Of a stretch of DNA of 64,000 bases, positions 35,239-45,507 are shown in pieces (within the stretch, counting starts at the first letter, position 1; each line of letters begins with the position of its first letter). This DNA comes from Peribacillus deserti. Its GTDB lineage: Bacteria > Bacillota > Bacilli > Bacillales > DSM-1321. The position numbers and the translations under genes were made by a program. The notes under the pieces were generated by a model, which did no database searches, was not told the DNA's origin, and was given only the letters and a program-made list of their open reading frames with translations. The DNA lies in the NCBI RefSeq assembly GCF_016909175.1, contig NZ_JAFBFI010000013.1:62001-126000 (forward strand), in the 5' to 3' direction.

Positions 35239-36602
35239 TATGCCCCCGGCGGAACGGATGCATCATCAAATCTCCGCTCAAGGTTTACGAATTTATTATA
35301 TTCTTTAACAAAGGCCAGAGAAACCGTACCTACTGGACCATTACGCTGCTTAGCGATAATAATTTCAATAATATTTTTGTTTTCACTTTCTTTATCGTAA
35401 TAATCATCACGATATAAGAACGCTACGATATCGGCATCCTGCTCAATACTTCCGGATTCACGGATATCTGACATCATCGGGCGTTTATCCTGTCTTTGCT
35501 CTACTCCACGTGATAACTGTGAAAGGGCTATAACTGGAACTTCAAGCTCACGGGCCAGGGCTTTTAATGAACGGGAGATTTCAGAAACCTCCTGCTGCCT
35601 GTTTTCCCCAGACCTGCCATTTCCCTGTATTAGCTGCAAATAATCAATCAGGATCATTCCGAGACCATGCTCCTGCTTCAACCGGCGGCATTTAGAACGG
35701 ATATCACCTATTCTGACACCAGGAGTATCATCGATGAAAATACCACTGTTTGAAAGACTCCCCATAGCCATGGTCAGCTTACGCCAATCTTCATCTGTCA
35801 GGGAACCTGTACGAAGGTTTTGGGCATTAATGTTGCCTTCCGCACAAATCATACGCATTACAAGCTGTTCAGCACCCATTTCAAGTGAAAAGATGGCAAC
35901 ATTTTCACTTGTTTTTGTAGCAACATTCTGGGCAATATTTAAGGCGAAGGCCGTTTTACCTACAGACGGACGTGCAGCCACAATAATCAAGTCATTTCGC
36001 TGAAATCCAGCAGTCATCCGGTCGAGTTCCGCAAACCCTGTTGGTATTCCAGTAACATCGCCTTCTCTATTATGAAGAAGTTCAATATTATCATAAGCAC
36101 GGACTAATACATCTTTAATGTTTTGGAAGGCACCTGAATTCTTTCTTTGTGCCACTTCCATGATGCTTTTTTCAGCTTCTCCTAACAGGCTTGCTACTTC
36201 ATCCTCACGGGAATACCCTTCCGAAGCTATATTTGTTGCAGTCCTGATCAGCCGCCTGAGAAGTGCTTTCTCTTCCACTATTCTTGCGTAATATTCGATA
36301 TTGGCAGCTGTCGGCACAGAACCCGCCAGTTCACTAAGGTAGGATACTCCTCCCACATCTTCAAGCTGCTTTGATGCCTGGAGCTCTTCGGTGACTGTTA
36401 CTAAATCAACTGGCTTGCCTTCATCATTTAATTTGACCATCACGTTAAATATTTTCTGATGGGCATTTCGATAATAGTCTTCTGGTATTAAGACTTCCGA
36501 AGCAAGTGTGAGTGATGATGGCTCAAGAAAAATAGCCCCCAGCACTGCTTGCTCAGCTTCGATATTCTGCGGAGGAATTCGATCTGTATATAATTCGTTC
36601 AT
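35238..36602 (-). CDS. dnaB: replicative DNA helicase (DnaB; DnaC in B. subtilis)
   Basis: 454 residues. N-terminal helical domain (RIPPQNIEAEQAVLGAIFLEP), linker, RecA-like motor with Walker A AARPSVGKTAFAL near 205, Walker B LGMILIDYLQLIQ near 305, and QLSRGVEQRQDKRPMMSDIRESGSIEQDAD near 365. Hexameric helicase unwinding at the fork. Confidence 0.98.
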   Translation of the reverse strand: MNELYTDRIPPQNIEAEQAVLGAIFLEPSSLTLASEVLIPEDYYRNAHQKIFNVMVKLNDEGKPVDLVTVTEELQASKQLEDVGGVSYLSELAGSVPTAANIEYYARIVEEKALLRRLIRTATNIASEGYSREDEVASLLGEAEKSIMEVAQRKNSGAFQNIKDVLVRAYDNIELLHNREGDVTGIPTGFAELDRMTAGFQRNDLIIVAARPSVGKTAFALNIAQNVATKTSENVAIFSLEMGAEQLVMRMICAEGNINAQNLRTGSLTDEDWRKLTMAMGSLSNSGIFIDDTPGVRIGDIRSKCRRLKQEHGLGMILIDYLQLIQGNGRSGENRQQEVSEISRSLKALARELEVPVIALSQLSRGVEQRQDKRPMMSDIRESGSIEQDADIVAFLYRDDYYDKESENKNIIEIIIAKQRNGPVGTVSLAFVKEYNKFVNLERRFDDASVPPGA

Positions 36603-36739
36603 TCAGCTTATCCCCCTTTCATTCGTTTTATCTAAATCTATTAAACTTATCGTACAAATACAGAGATTCATTAATAAAAAAACTTCTATATAAACAGAAT
36701 TCGTCTATTGCATCCATAATCTAGTTATTTAAGAACATA

Positions 36740-36775
36740 AAAAAGTGATGAAACTAAAACATAAGTCTCATCACA
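36740..36775 (-). terminator. terminator after rplI
   Basis: GTGATGA / TCATCAC stem then T6 on the minus strand. Confidence 0.8.
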
Positions 36776-36810
36776 TTTTATCATTTTTATTTAACTATTT
36801 CACGGACCAA

Positions 36811-37260
36811 TTATTTCTGTTCTTTTACCGCCACAGTTAATGTGCCTGTTACTTCGCTGTGCAGTTTCACAGGAACCTTTGTAGTCCCTAGTGTTCGGAT
36901 TGCATCCTCTAATTCTATCTTGCGCTTATCAATTTTAATGCCATGCTTCTTTTGAAGCTCTTCAGCGATCTGCTTGCTGGTAATGGAACCGAACAATCTT
37001 CCGCCTTCTCCGGACTTAGCTGTAAGATCAACTGTCAGTTTTTCAAGTTTTTCTTTAAGATTTTGGGCTTCCTGAAGATTTTCTTCAGCCAATTTTTCTT
37101 CTTTTTTCTTTTGCGCAGATAAAGCCGACATAGTCGTATTAGATGCTTCCACTGCAAGGCCTTGCTTAATCAAAAAGTTATGAGCATATCCATCTGCTAC
37201 GTTTTTGATTTCGCCTTTTTTACCTTTTCCTTTTACATCTTTGAGGAATATTACTTTCAT
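36811..37260 (-). CDS. rplI: 50S ribosomal protein L9
   Basis: 149 residues, [36 protein letters not shown] (rRNA-binding N-domain), a long connecting helix ([22 protein letters not shown]) and a C-domain beginning [13 protein letters not shown]. The ATG overlaps the gdpP stop by four bases, so translation is coupled. Confidence 0.98.
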   Translation of the reverse strand: MKVIFLKDVKGKGKKGEIKNVADGYAHNFLIKQGLAVEASNTTMSALSAQKKKEEKLAEENLQEAQNLKEKLEKLTVDLTAKSGEGGRLFGSITSKQIAEELQKKHGIKIDKRKIELEDAIRTLGTTKVPVKLHSEVTGTLTVAVKEQK

Positions 37261-39239
37261 TCTTTTTGTCCCCCTTCTAAATACTCATCTATTGCCTGAA
37301 TTAATCTGGCTTCAGCCTCATCAATGGTTGTACCCGCTATCTGGGTTGCAGCATTTGTGAGGTGGCCTCCGCCATCCAGTGCTTCCATAATAATTTGAAC
37401 ATTGACATCTCCCAATGAGCGGGCGCTTATTCCAATGGTTTCTTCATCTCTTCTAGAAATAACAAAAGAAGCGATCACCCCATCCATGGTAAGCAATGTG
37501 TCAGCAGCCTGGGCAATTAATACCTGGTTATTCATCTGTTCCTGGCTGCCCTTTGCAATGGCAATGCCTTCTCTATAAAAGGAAACGGACTCAATAAGTT
37601 TTGCTCTTTTAATATATGTGTCTACATTTTCCTTTAAGAACTTTTGTACAAGAACCGTATCGGCTCCATGTGCTCTTAAATAAGATGCAGCATCAAATGT
37701 TCTTGCACCTGTTCGGAGTGTAAAGCTTTTTGTATCAACAATAATCCCGGCAAGCAGTGCAGTAGCTTCCAGCATCTCAATTTTACCACGTTTCGGCTGA
37801 TACTCCAGTAATTCAGTAACCAGCTCTGATGTAGAGGAAGCATAGGGCTCCATATACACCAGCAGTGATTTCGCTATAAATTCTTCTCCCCGGCGGTGAT
37901 GGTCAATAACTACTACCTTATCAAACCTGTTAAGAAGTTTTTCATCAATAAGCATGGATGGTTTATGAGTATCGACCACTACGAGCAGGGTTTCATCCGT
38001 AATCATTTCATACGCTTCTTCGGGGCTGATGAAACGCTCGAATAAATCCGGCGTCTGTTTCGTTTCTTCTATAAGACGCTGTACACCTGTATCGAGCTCA
38101 TTAAAGTTAATCACAATAAATGCGTCCCGCTGGTTCATTTCAGCAATTTTTAATATGCCGATAGAAGAACCGATCGCATCTAGATCCGGATACTTATGGC
38201 CCATTACAATTACCTTGTCACTGTCTATTACAATATCCCGCAGCGCATGAGAAATAACCCTTGCACGTACTCTTGTACGTTTTTCTATAGGATTGGTTTT
38301 TCCGCCATAAAATTTTACTTTTCCGTTTGTTAATTTTATAGCAACCTGATCTCCTCCGCGTCCTAATGCCAGATCCAGGCTGGATTGAGCAAGGGTTCCT
38401 AACTCCGGAAGTGAGGACACTCCAGACCCTACTCCGATGCTAAGGGTCAACGGCACGTTTTGCTTAGCGGTCATTTCTCTTATTTCATCGAGGATGGAGA
38501 ATTTATTTTTTTCAAGATGGTGCAGAATGTGCTCATTATACACCGCAATAAATCGATCAACAGAAACCCGCTTTATGAAGATTCCATTATCCTGCGACCA
38601 TTTATTCAGTAAGGAAGTTACCAGGCTGTTGATATTGCTCCGCCTGTGATCATCCATTCCCTGAGTAAGATCATCATAATTATCCAAAAAGATAATGGAA
38701 ATAACGGTTCTTTCATCCTCATATAATTTCTCGATCTCTACCTGTTCTGTTACATCAAAGAAATACAAGAGACGTTCATCACGCTTATGGATGACTCGAA
38801 ACTTCCGGTCAACCAGCGTGATGGTTTCTGATTCTACTTCCTGTTTAATCAAAGGAACTAACGAATCAGCAACGTCGTACAGAGATCTCCCCGCAAGTGT
38901 ATCTTCATTAAAGCAGGAAGACATAAAAGGGTTGGTCCACTCAATAAAAAAATCATCATTAATCAGCATAATACCGATTGGCATTTCTAATAGCGCCTCT
39001 TCACCCACTTTTTTCAGGCGGTAAGAAAGCGTAGAAATATATTCTTCCGTCTCTTGACGTGTTTTATATTCAATTTGCAGAATGATATAAAACACAACTG
39101 CCATGATAATGGCAGCGGCTGCAGCAATCATCCATTGGTAAAAAGCCATAACAGCCAACAGAGCAAAAACGGCCGCAATCAGTCCGTAAATAGAGTATCT
39201 TATCGACTGTCTATGCTGCTTTTTTAAGTAAGACGGCAT
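37257..39239 (-). CDS. gdpP: GdpP, c-di-AMP phosphodiesterase
   Basis: 660 residues. Two membrane helices (15-58), a PAS domain (about 82-165), a degenerate GGDEF domain (about 175-310), then a DHH-DHHA1 domain with [12 protein letters not shown] (347-358) and DHH (446-448) and a GGGH motif near 600. It degrades c-di-AMP to pApA, affecting wall and osmotic homeostasis. Sits between yybS and rplI as in B. subtilis. Confidence 0.96.
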   Translation of the reverse strand: MPSYLKKQHRQSIRYSIYGLIAAVFALLAVMAFYQWMIAAAAAIIMAVVFYIILQIEYKTRQETEEYISTLSYRLKKVGEEALLEMPIGIMLINDDFFIEWTNPFMSSCFNEDTLAGRSLYDVADSLVPLIKQEVESETITLVDRKFRVIHKRDERLLYFFDVTEQVEIEKLYEDERTVISIIFLDNYDDLTQGMDDHRRSNINSLVTSLLNKWSQDNGIFIKRVSVDRFIAVYNEHILHHLEKNKFSILDEIREMTAKQNVPLTLSIGVGSGVSSLPELGTLAQSSLDLALGRGGDQVAIKLTNGKVKFYGGKTNPIEKRTRVRARVISHALRDIVIDSDKVIVMGHKYPDLDAIGSSIGILKIAEMNQRDAFIVINFNELDTGVQRLIEETKQTPDLFERFISPEEAYEMITDETLLVVVDTHKPSMLIDEKLLNRFDKVVVIDHHRRGEEFIAKSLLVYMEPYASSTSELVTELLEYQPKRGKIEMLEATALLAGIIVDTKSFTLRTGARTFDAASYLRAHGADTVLVQKFLKENVDTYIKRAKLIESVSFYREGIAIAKGSQEQMNNQVLIAQAADTLLTMDGVIASFVISRRDEETIGISARSLGDVNVQIIMEALDGGGHLTNAATQIAGTTIDEAEARLIQAIDEYLEGGQKE

Positions 39240-39275
39240 TTTTTCAGCTCCTAAAAGCTTAATTCATTGGGTAAG

Positions 39276-40214
39276 CTAGTTCTTATTGTGTGTTTCTCTA
39301 AATTTGAATCCTAAATCTATTATACCTAATATTCTTATCACATAATGGAAAATTGGTACCAATAAGGATAAAACCACTATAAACCACGAAAAGGCCTTTG
39401 GCCATCCTTTTAATCTACTATAGAAAAATAGGAAAGAATATCCCTGCAGAAGCAGCAAAGTCTGAAGTACATACAGTACATTTACAATCACCATATATGT
39501 AGTATCCGTCTTTTCGGCTTTTATAAAAAAAGAGAGAACCATTGCTATTAAATAATACCACAAAATACTCCTTGGCATCCGCAGTTTACTAATCGGCTGC
39601 CACTCAATGCCGTTTCTGCGCAGCCTTTTAATGATAGGCGAAACGGCTAGCAATATTAGAATCACCATGATCATCGAAGTTATCACAAATAAACTTGGTG
39701 CAAGAATGATCAGCATATCCAGGCTTTCTGAAAACCGCTTGATTGCCGATTTTTCTGGACTTTGCCCCATATCATCAAGCATCTTTGTGGACTGCTCAAT
39801 ACTGTCCCTTAATAGATCAATGGATGTCTCTAAAATGTTTACATGGAGAAAATAAATAGAGAAAACATATAAAGCGACAAATCCAAATAGAAAAATCATT
39901 ACTGAGCTTACATAAAGAGTACTGAAAGAATATTTTTTTCGAAGATTGTACCCGATGGCTATCCCTGTGCTGCCAAATAGAAAAGCGACTGGAGCAAAAA
40001 GAGGGGTGCCTATAATCGCGGTAAGCAGTGTACCCACTGCCAGATAAGATAAGGACCAGGTCAAATTATACTTTGCAGCCACCAAAATAAAAGGCAGAGG
40101 CAAAACAAACATCAATATAGTGCCTATAAAAGGCATTTGAATACATAGAAATACTAATATACAAAAAACAGCCAATAGGGCTGCACTTTCTGCAATCTTT
40201 CTGCCTTGGTTCAT
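39276..40214 (-). CDS. yybS: YybS family (DUF2232) membrane protein
   Basis: 312 residues, about eight hydrophobic helices (for example AALLAVFCILVFLCIQMPFIGTILMFVLPLPFILVAA near the N-terminus). DUF2232 proteins resemble ECF-type S components but their role is unknown. First gene of the yybS-gdpP-rplI unit, 36 bases before gdpP. Confidence 0.92.
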   Translation of the reverse strand: MNQGRKIAESAALLAVFCILVFLCIQMPFIGTILMFVLPLPFILVAAKYNLTWSLSYLAVGTLLTAIIGTPLFAPVAFLFGSTGIAIGYNLRKKYSFSTLYVSSVMIFLFGFVALYVFSIYFLHVNILETSIDLLRDSIEQSTKMLDDMGQSPEKSAIKRFSESLDMLIILAPSLFVITSMIMVILILLAVSPIIKRLRRNGIEWQPISKLRMPRSILWYYLIAMVLSFFIKAEKTDTTYMVIVNVLYVLQTLLLLQGYSFLFFYSRLKGWPKAFSWFIVVLSLLVPIFHYVIRILGIIDLGFKFRETHNKN

Positions 40215-40375
40215 TCATTCACTTCCTTCTAATAACCCGCTGTTCACACATACTATCTATTTTAGCTATTATACCCTTTTCAATCAATCTTACTGCATCA
40301 ACCCTCTATGTTTTTCCGTCAGACCGGAAGGAAAACAGGCTCCTTATAAAGAAACAATAACAGAAGGAGTGAAGC

Positions 40376-41048
40376 ATGGTGCCAGAGACAAAAGCTTTGC
40401 TATTTGATTTAGACGGTACACTCTTAGAACGAGACCGTTCCGTCCGATTATTTGTTAAACAGCAATATCAAAAATATTCCCATCACTTTAAGGATATATC
40501 TGAAAATCATTATCTGCATACCTTTATTTCTTTAGACCAGAGAGGCTATGTGTGGAAGGATAAGGTGTATCAGACCATGCTTGAAAATTATGGTATAACA
40601 GACATCAGCTGGGAAGCGCTATTAGACGATTATATTCATAATTTTCACACGAATTGTCTTCCTTCAAATAACCTCGATGCTGTTTTTAACATTCTAAAAG
40701 AAATGGGATTTGCATTAGGTATAATAACAAATGGGTTTACAGAATTCCAACTAAAAAACATTAAAGCTCTAGGTATAGAACGGTATATGGATGTTATTCT
40801 AATTTCAGAGAAGGAAGGTCTAAAAAAACCTAATACCGCTCTATTTCAAAGAACCTTAAAGGTTTTAGATACTGCTCCAGACCAAAGTATATATGTCGGA
40901 GACACATTCATAGAGCCCTCGCTGCAGGTATGAAAGCAATTTGGAAAAAGATCTGGGCTGGGACCCTCATTTTTTATATAAGTATGTTATAGATGATTTA
41001 TGGGAGCTCCCCCTGTTAGCTAGCAAATTGTTAAGTAAAAAGGTGTGA
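40376..41048 (+). pseudogene. HAD-family hydrolase gene, disrupted near its 3' end
   Basis: Starts well: AAGGAG ribosome site, MVPETKALLFDLDGTLLERD (HAD motif I), GIITNGFTEFQ (motif II), EKEGLKKPNTALF (motif III), YVGDTF (motif IV). Then a short deletion after TTCATA (about 40911) shifts the frame: A-L-A-A-G-M-K-A-I-W follows in another frame, and a second shift near 40950 restores DLGWDPHFLYKYVIDDLWEL up to TGA at 41048. The intact product would be about 225 residues, YjjG/YfnB-like. Read as is it stops at 40933 and lacks the end of motif IV, so it is probably inactive. Confidence 0.75.
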
Positions 41049-41594
41049 GGTTTTAAAAGCATGCTCTATTCCTTTAGTAGTTCTTTTCTCTCTTGAAGGG
41101 AAATGAAACATACCACTATATCTTTACTTCATGGCTGGGGTTCCAGCTGACGACCTCGTTATTAATCCTGCAGGCCAATGAAAAGCCTTTGTTTCGGGCG
41201 CCAATATTACCCTGCAAATTTCTAAAACAATACCCATATCAACTCACTTCCCATGACCAAGCTTCTGCCCAATTGGATGGAAGAAAGTCTATATGTGTTT
41301 AATGAGCACCTAAAAAGCAGCAAAACAAATATTGCTGCTTTTAGTATTTGTATTATTCACCAACTCGGTATAATAGTAATGGCCTCACACGAGAGTGTAT
41401 GTTTGCGGTTGATAAGTACGGTGGTATTTAATATAATTCACTCTTTTAACCTCCTTTCACTTATTAGAGCATACAGCCTCATCCAAAAGTTTCAAAAAAA
41501 GAAAAAATTTATTTCCAGTAAATTAGAACAGGAGTTCGTTAACTAAGTATCGTATATATACTATATGTAAAATTTTTCTATAACGGGGTGATCA
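41049..41594. other. intergenic region with one hairpin, no gene seen
   Basis: About 545 bases. Short frames exist but none has a ribosome site or recognisable motif. At 41309-41341 AAAAGCAGC / GCTGCTTTT forms a terminator-like hairpin. The rest may be decayed coding DNA. Confidence 0.5.
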
Positions 41595-41804
41595 ATGATG
41601 CTTGAAACTTATAAGGAGAAAATTACCGTTTTAAGAGAACAAGGCGAAGTTGAAATTCCATTAGAGGATTGCGACATGTTTTATATCGAAGATACCTTAA
41701 AAAGTCTAAACCTGGATTTCCAGAAGCTGATACGGCCTCCCAAAAGATTTGCGGCGGTTAAAATGCTTACAATTAAACTTAAAAGAGGGTGCAGTGATGC
41801 TTAG
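41595..41804 (+). CDS. hypothetical small protein (69 aa)
   Basis: ATGATGCTTGAA after GGGGTGATCA; the second ATG (41598) may be the true start. Sequence MLETYKEKITVLREQGEVEIPLEDCDMFYIED and IRPPKRFAAVKMLTIKLKR: short, soluble, basic C-terminus. No known family. The ribosome site and coding-like composition support it; it converges on rpsR. Confidence 0.5.
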   Translation: MMLETYKEKITVLREQGEVEIPLEDCDMFYIEDTLKSLNLDFQKLIRPPKRFAAVKMLTIKLKRGCSDA

Positions 41805-41922
41805 AATCTTGGTTGCATAAAACATTCCTTATCGCAGCAGTATTTATTATTATCAATATATTTACAGAAAGAAATAATAAGTCGGGCAGACGGCAAGTGA
41901 AAGGCATATTTGAGCAGCAAAA

Positions 41923-41953
41923 AAGACACCCAAATTTAATTGGGTGTCTTTTG
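41923..41953 (-). terminator. terminator after rpsR
   Basis: AAAAGACACCCAA / TTGGGTGTCTTTT hairpin with a short loop, closing rpsF-ssb-rpsR. Confidence 0.92.
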
Positions 41954-41958
41954 TCTAC

Positions 41959-42201
<243 letters not shown>

Positions 42202-42246
42202 TTAAATTCACTCCTTTACTATTTATTAGTTAACCAACCGCTCACA

Positions 42247-42759
42247 TTAGAATGGAAGATCATCATCAGAAATATCGATAGTTTGTCCGTTATTTGCAAA
42301 TGGATCTTCATCTACTCGTGTATAGTTGTTATTGTTATTGCTGCGTTGATTCTGATTTTGTCCGTACGGAGCATCCTGTTTTTGATTCCCGCCGTAATAG
42401 CCGCCTTCATTTCTGTCCCCAGCATTGCTGTTGCTGCTGTTTCTCGGCTCAAGGAACTGAACACTCTCAGCCAAAACTTCAGTGACATACACTCTTTTTC
42501 CATCCTGGCCTTCATAATTACGAGTCTGAAGCCTTCCGTCCACGCCCGCCAAGCTTCCCTTTTTCAGGAAGTTCGCTACGTTTTCTGCTGGCTTACGCCA
42601 GATCACGCAATTAATAAAATCAGCTTCACGCTCACCCTGCTGGTTAGTAAAAGTACGATTAACAGCCAATGTAAATGTTGCGACCGGAACTCCATTTGGA
42701 GTATAGCGCAACTCTGGATCTTTTGTTAAACGCCCTACTAGAACGATGCGATTCATCAT
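42247..42759 (-). CDS. ssb: single-stranded DNA-binding protein SsbA
   Basis: 170 residues from [19 protein letters not shown] at 42759, preceded by GGGAG; a longer frame to 42783 is not needed. OB fold to about residue 105, then a Gly/Asn/Gln-rich linker and the C-terminal acidic tip DISDDDLPF that binds partner proteins. Confidence 0.97.
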   Translation of the reverse strand: MMNRIVLVGRLTKDPELRYTPNGVPVATFTLAVNRTFTNQQGEREADFINCVIWRKPAENVANFLKKGSLAGVDGRLQTRNYEGQDGKRVYVTEVLAESVQFLEPRNSSNSNAGDRNEGGYYGGNQKQDAPYGQNQNQRSNNNNNYTRVDEDPFANNGQTIDISDDDLPF

Positions 42760-42785
42760 CAGAACCAACTCCCGATCTTTCACTT

Positions 42786-42801
42786 TGTTCCACGCGGAAC
42801 A
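42786..42801. promoter_or_regulatory. parS-like site between rpsF and ssb
   Basis: TGTTCCACGCGGAACA differs from a symmetric parS (TGTTCCACGTGGAACA) at one central base. Intergenic, unlike the other two sites. Spo0J binding uncertain because the mismatch is in the core CACGTG. Confidence 0.5.
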
Positions 42802-42824
42802 AAATTATTATTTATATAAATTAA

Positions 42825-43112
42825 TTATTCTTCTTCTTTAACAACGATATGACGGATAATGTCTTCGCTGATTTTTGCTAAACGGTCGAATTCTTCAACT
42901 GCTTCTGTACCAGCATTAACTTTAAGAAGCTGGTAGTATCCGTCGCGGAAATCATTGATTTCGTATGCAAGACGGCGTTTTCCCCAGTCCTTAGTCTCAG
43001 CCAATTCTGCACCGTTATCAGTAAGAATTGTGTTAAAACGCTCAACTAAAGCCTTTTTGCTATCTTCCTCAATGTTTGGACGGATGATATACATAATTTC
43101 GTATTTTCTCAT
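42825..43112 (-). CDS. rpsF: 30S ribosomal protein S6
   Basis: 95 residues from [17 protein letters not shown] at 43112, after AAAGGAGGTGACAG, and matching the family length. First gene of the S6-SSB-S18 operon; forms a dimer with S18. Confidence 0.98.
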   Translation of the reverse strand: MRKYEIMYIIRPNIEEDSKKALVERFNTILTDNGAELAETKDWGKRRLAYEINDFRDGYYQLLKVNAGTEAVEEFDRLAKISEDIIRHIVVKEEE

Positions 43113-43175
43113 CACTGTCACCTCCTTTTGGTCTAAACGGCCCAATATAGGGCAAGGAGCAATTATTCATTTAAT
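43113..43175 (-). promoter_or_regulatory. candidate rpsF leader (S6:S18 binding motif)
   Basis: The minus-strand leader contains TGCCC-TATATT-GGGCCG just before the ribosome site. Bacterial rpsF leaders carry a hairpin with a CCG trinucleotide that mimics the S6:S18 site on 16S rRNA and gives feedback control. Position and the CCG fit; not proven. Confidence 0.45.
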
Positions 43176-43519
43176 TACTCACAATAAGAAATTATAGCAT
43201 AGAGATTACCGATTTGCAATAGAGTTATCGGTTTATATAAAGATTTAGAAAGTGTGGAGGGATCATTTTTTAAGTTTTATCAATCTTGCAGGCCGAATAT
43301 ATTTTGCTTAGAGATTCTATGCTGATTTTAACTAAAGTGGAGCGTACAATAATAGCAATAATGATTGCACTAAATAAAGGCCGACAAAATAAATAGAATG
43401 GAAATTTAAAACTGATTCTGGAGTAAAAAGTGGCAGATTCACGGCTCTTTAGTTTTAATAAAGCGGTTTTATCCTAACTTCACAATCTATATTAAGGGCA
43501 CTAAGCCCACTCTCAGACA

Positions 43520-43629
43520 TTTACGAGGGGTGTTTGCAATTTTATGGGGCAAAACCGAAGTTTACGAGGGGTAAATACAAATTTATGTGGGTTTCTAAGA
43601 GTTTACGGGGATTTAAACTTTTTATGAGG
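43520..43629. repeat. array of TTTAYG(N)GG repeats phased at 20-21 bp
   Basis: TTTACGAGG 43520, TTTATGGGG 43541, TTTACGAGG 43561, TTTATGTGG 43582, TTTACGGGG 43602, TTTATGAGG 43621. Spacings 21, 20, 21, 20, 19; TTTACG and TTTATG strictly alternate. Spacers differ. It shares the TTTAYG core and phase with 33294-33446. 43176-43519 has no gene. Confidence 0.85.
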
Positions 43630-43740
43630 ATTTTAACAAGCAAACGTGTTTCCCGCCCCCCTGAATAATAAATCTATAACAATTGAGGATTTTCTAAATA
43701 CTCTTTGGTGATAATTTTTATTTTTGTAGTTACATAATAT

Positions 43741-43770
43741 CACAAAAGGACCCCTAAGGCCCTTTTGTGA
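43741..43770. repeat. inverted repeat between phased array and ychF
   Basis: CACAAAAGG / CCTTTTGTG stem with a 12-base loop, no T tract on either strand. Confidence 0.6.
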
Positions 43771-43842
43771 ATCAACATTATTATATTTGAATAGTCAATG
43801 CTCCGCTTACATAGTCATTGTTCTTCTTACATAGTATCTGTT

Positions 43843-44004
43843 GAAAAGCACCGTTCTCCTCTTTTATTGTTATCCAGCTCCAAGCTGAGACCTTCGAGTC
43901 ATAAGCCAATCAGTCCATGAGAAGAAAAGAGCTTCTCACGGCCTGCTCGTCTTATGCTTTTCAGGACTCTCCTGCGCTAACGCTCCGGACCGCTTTGCGC
44001 TTTT
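43843..44004 (-). repeat. 160-bp intergenic repeat, copy 1, at the 3' end of ychF
   Basis: Shares long segments with 54424-54585: GCACCGTTCT, AGCTCCAAGCTG, ACCTTCGAGTCATAAGCCAA, GTCCATGAGAAG, CTCGTCTTATGCTT, CGGACCGCTTT. Same orientation, also right after a stop codon. Folds into a long stem (CATAAG/CTTATG, GAGAAG/CTTCTC). Probably a dispersed Bacillaceae repeat acting at transcript ends. Confidence 0.8.
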
Positions 44005-45103
44005 ATACATTAAATCTAAAGTGGATGACGTCTCCGTCTTGTACGACATAGTCTTTTCCTTCAAGCCTTACTTTTCCTGCTTCTTTTGCTGCAGCCATTG
44101 ATCCTCCTGCAAGCAGGTCTTCGTAGGAAACGGTCTCTGCACGGATGAAGCCTCTTTCGAAGTCCGTGTGAATGACTCCTGCACATTGAGGAGCTTTCAT
44201 GCCTTTGCGGAAGGTCCAAGCACGTACTTCCTGAACTCCAGCAGTGAAGTAGGTTGCAAGTCCAATTAAGCTGTATGCTGCTCGAATTAATTGATCCAGC
44301 CCGGATTCTTCAATTCCAAGTTCTGAAAGAAACTCCTGCTTTTCTTCTCCTTCAAGCTCAGAGATTTCTTCTTCTATTCTTGCACAAACGACGATAACTT
44401 CAGCATTGTCCTCAGCAGCAAATTCTTTAACACGCTGAACATATTCGTTCCCGGACGGATCTGATACATCATCTTCGCTTACATTTGCCACATAAAGAAC
44501 AGGCTTGGCTGTTAATAGATGCATACGTTTTGCATATTTCTCCTGCTCGTCCGTGAACTCCACTGTACGTGCTGGTTTTTCTGCCTCTAGTGCCTCTTTC
44601 AGCAGGACTAATACCTCATGTTCGCCCATGGCTTCTTTATCTTTTTGTTTAGCCATTTTCCCAACTCGGTCTATACGCTTATCAACCGACTCTAGATCTG
44701 CTAAAATAAGCTCCAGATTAATGGTTTCAATATCGTCTATTGGGTCAACCTTACCTGATACATGTGTAATGTTTTCATCTTCAAAGCAGCGGACTACATG
44801 GCATATTGCATCCACTTCACGAATGTGAGATAAGAATTTATTGCCTAGTCCTTCTCCTTTGCTTGCTCCTTTAACAATACCGGCTATATCCGTGAATTCA
44901 AAAGTAGTTGGTACTGTTTTCTTAGGCTGAACAAGATCAGTCAGCTTTTGCAGCCGATGATCCGGCACTTCGACAATTCCTACGTTCGGTTCAATTGTAC
45001 AAAATGGATAGTTGGCAGATTCAATTCCTGCCTGTGTAATTGCATTAAACAAAGTAGATTTACCAACGTTCGGCAATCCAACGATTCCAGCTGTTAAAGC
45101 CAT
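44003..45103 (-). CDS. ychF: YchF, universally conserved Obg-family ATPase
   Basis: 366 residues from MALTAGIVGLPNVGKSTLFNAITQAG at 45103 (after GGGAGTG), the usual length. P-loop GLPNVGKST, DIAGIVKGASKGEG, NVSE in place of NKxD (hence ATP rather than GTP), a coiled-coil insert and a C-terminal TGS domain (GKVRLEGKDYVVQDGDVIHFRFNV). Ribosome-associated stress ATPase. Confidence 0.97.
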   Translation of the reverse strand: MALTAGIVGLPNVGKSTLFNAITQAGIESANYPFCTIEPNVGIVEVPDHRLQKLTDLVQPKKTVPTTFEFTDIAGIVKGASKGEGLGNKFLSHIREVDAICHVVRCFEDENITHVSGKVDPIDDIETINLELILADLESVDKRIDRVGKMAKQKDKEAMGEHEVLVLLKEALEAEKPARTVEFTDEQEKYAKRMHLLTAKPVLYVANVSEDDVSDPSGNEYVQRVKEFAAEDNAEVIVVCARIEEEISELEGEEKQEFLSELGIEESGLDQLIRAAYSLIGLATYFTAGVQEVRAWTFRKGMKAPQCAGVIHTDFERGFIRAETVSYEDLLAGGSMAAAKEAGKVRLEGKDYVVQDGDVIHFRFNV

Positions 45104-45349
45104 CTTTATATTCACTCCCTTTAGGATTATACATCTATATTTAATTTCAAAAATAATCGTTTTAATTACTTAAACCTTTTCCAATTATAGAGATTCACGA
45201 AAAAAAAGACAAGTGCTATAAAAATGACGCGGACACTTGCAAGTGGGGATTAGATTGGGAATCGAGTTCCTGAAGGTGGGAACCTATCCGCAGGCTGTAT
45301 AGTCCTTATTCAGAAATAAAAAAGCCTTCCAGGAGCAGGAAAGCCATGA

Positions 45350-45493
45350 TTAATCAATATGTTTAATAACTCGGGCAGGATTTCCGCCAACAACAGTATT
45401 GTCAGGTACATCCTTTGCCACAACTGCATCAGAGGCAATTACGGCATTATTGATATCAGGATTGATGATAGCCCCTCCGCCGTGTGAATTACC
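45350..45493 (-). pseudogene. C-terminal fragment of a maltose/galactoside O-acetyltransferase gene
   Basis: About 47 codons ending [20 protein letters not shown] and [18 protein letters not shown]-stop: the last left-handed beta-helix turns and tail of the Maa/LacA family. No start; the upstream DNA is already yyzM. In B. subtilis maa (yyaI) lies near ychF, so this is a decayed remnant of that locus. A terminator-like hairpin (GGCTTTCC / GGAAGGC, T6) follows at 45319-45345. Confidence 0.8.
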
Positions 45494-45507
45494 CCTTTTG
45501 AGTTAAA

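Noticed and set aside
41093-41546. Two overlapping plus-strand ORFs after the HAD pseudogene
   Set aside because: No ribosome site or recognisable motif and a terminator hairpin lies inside; treated as decayed intergenic DNA.
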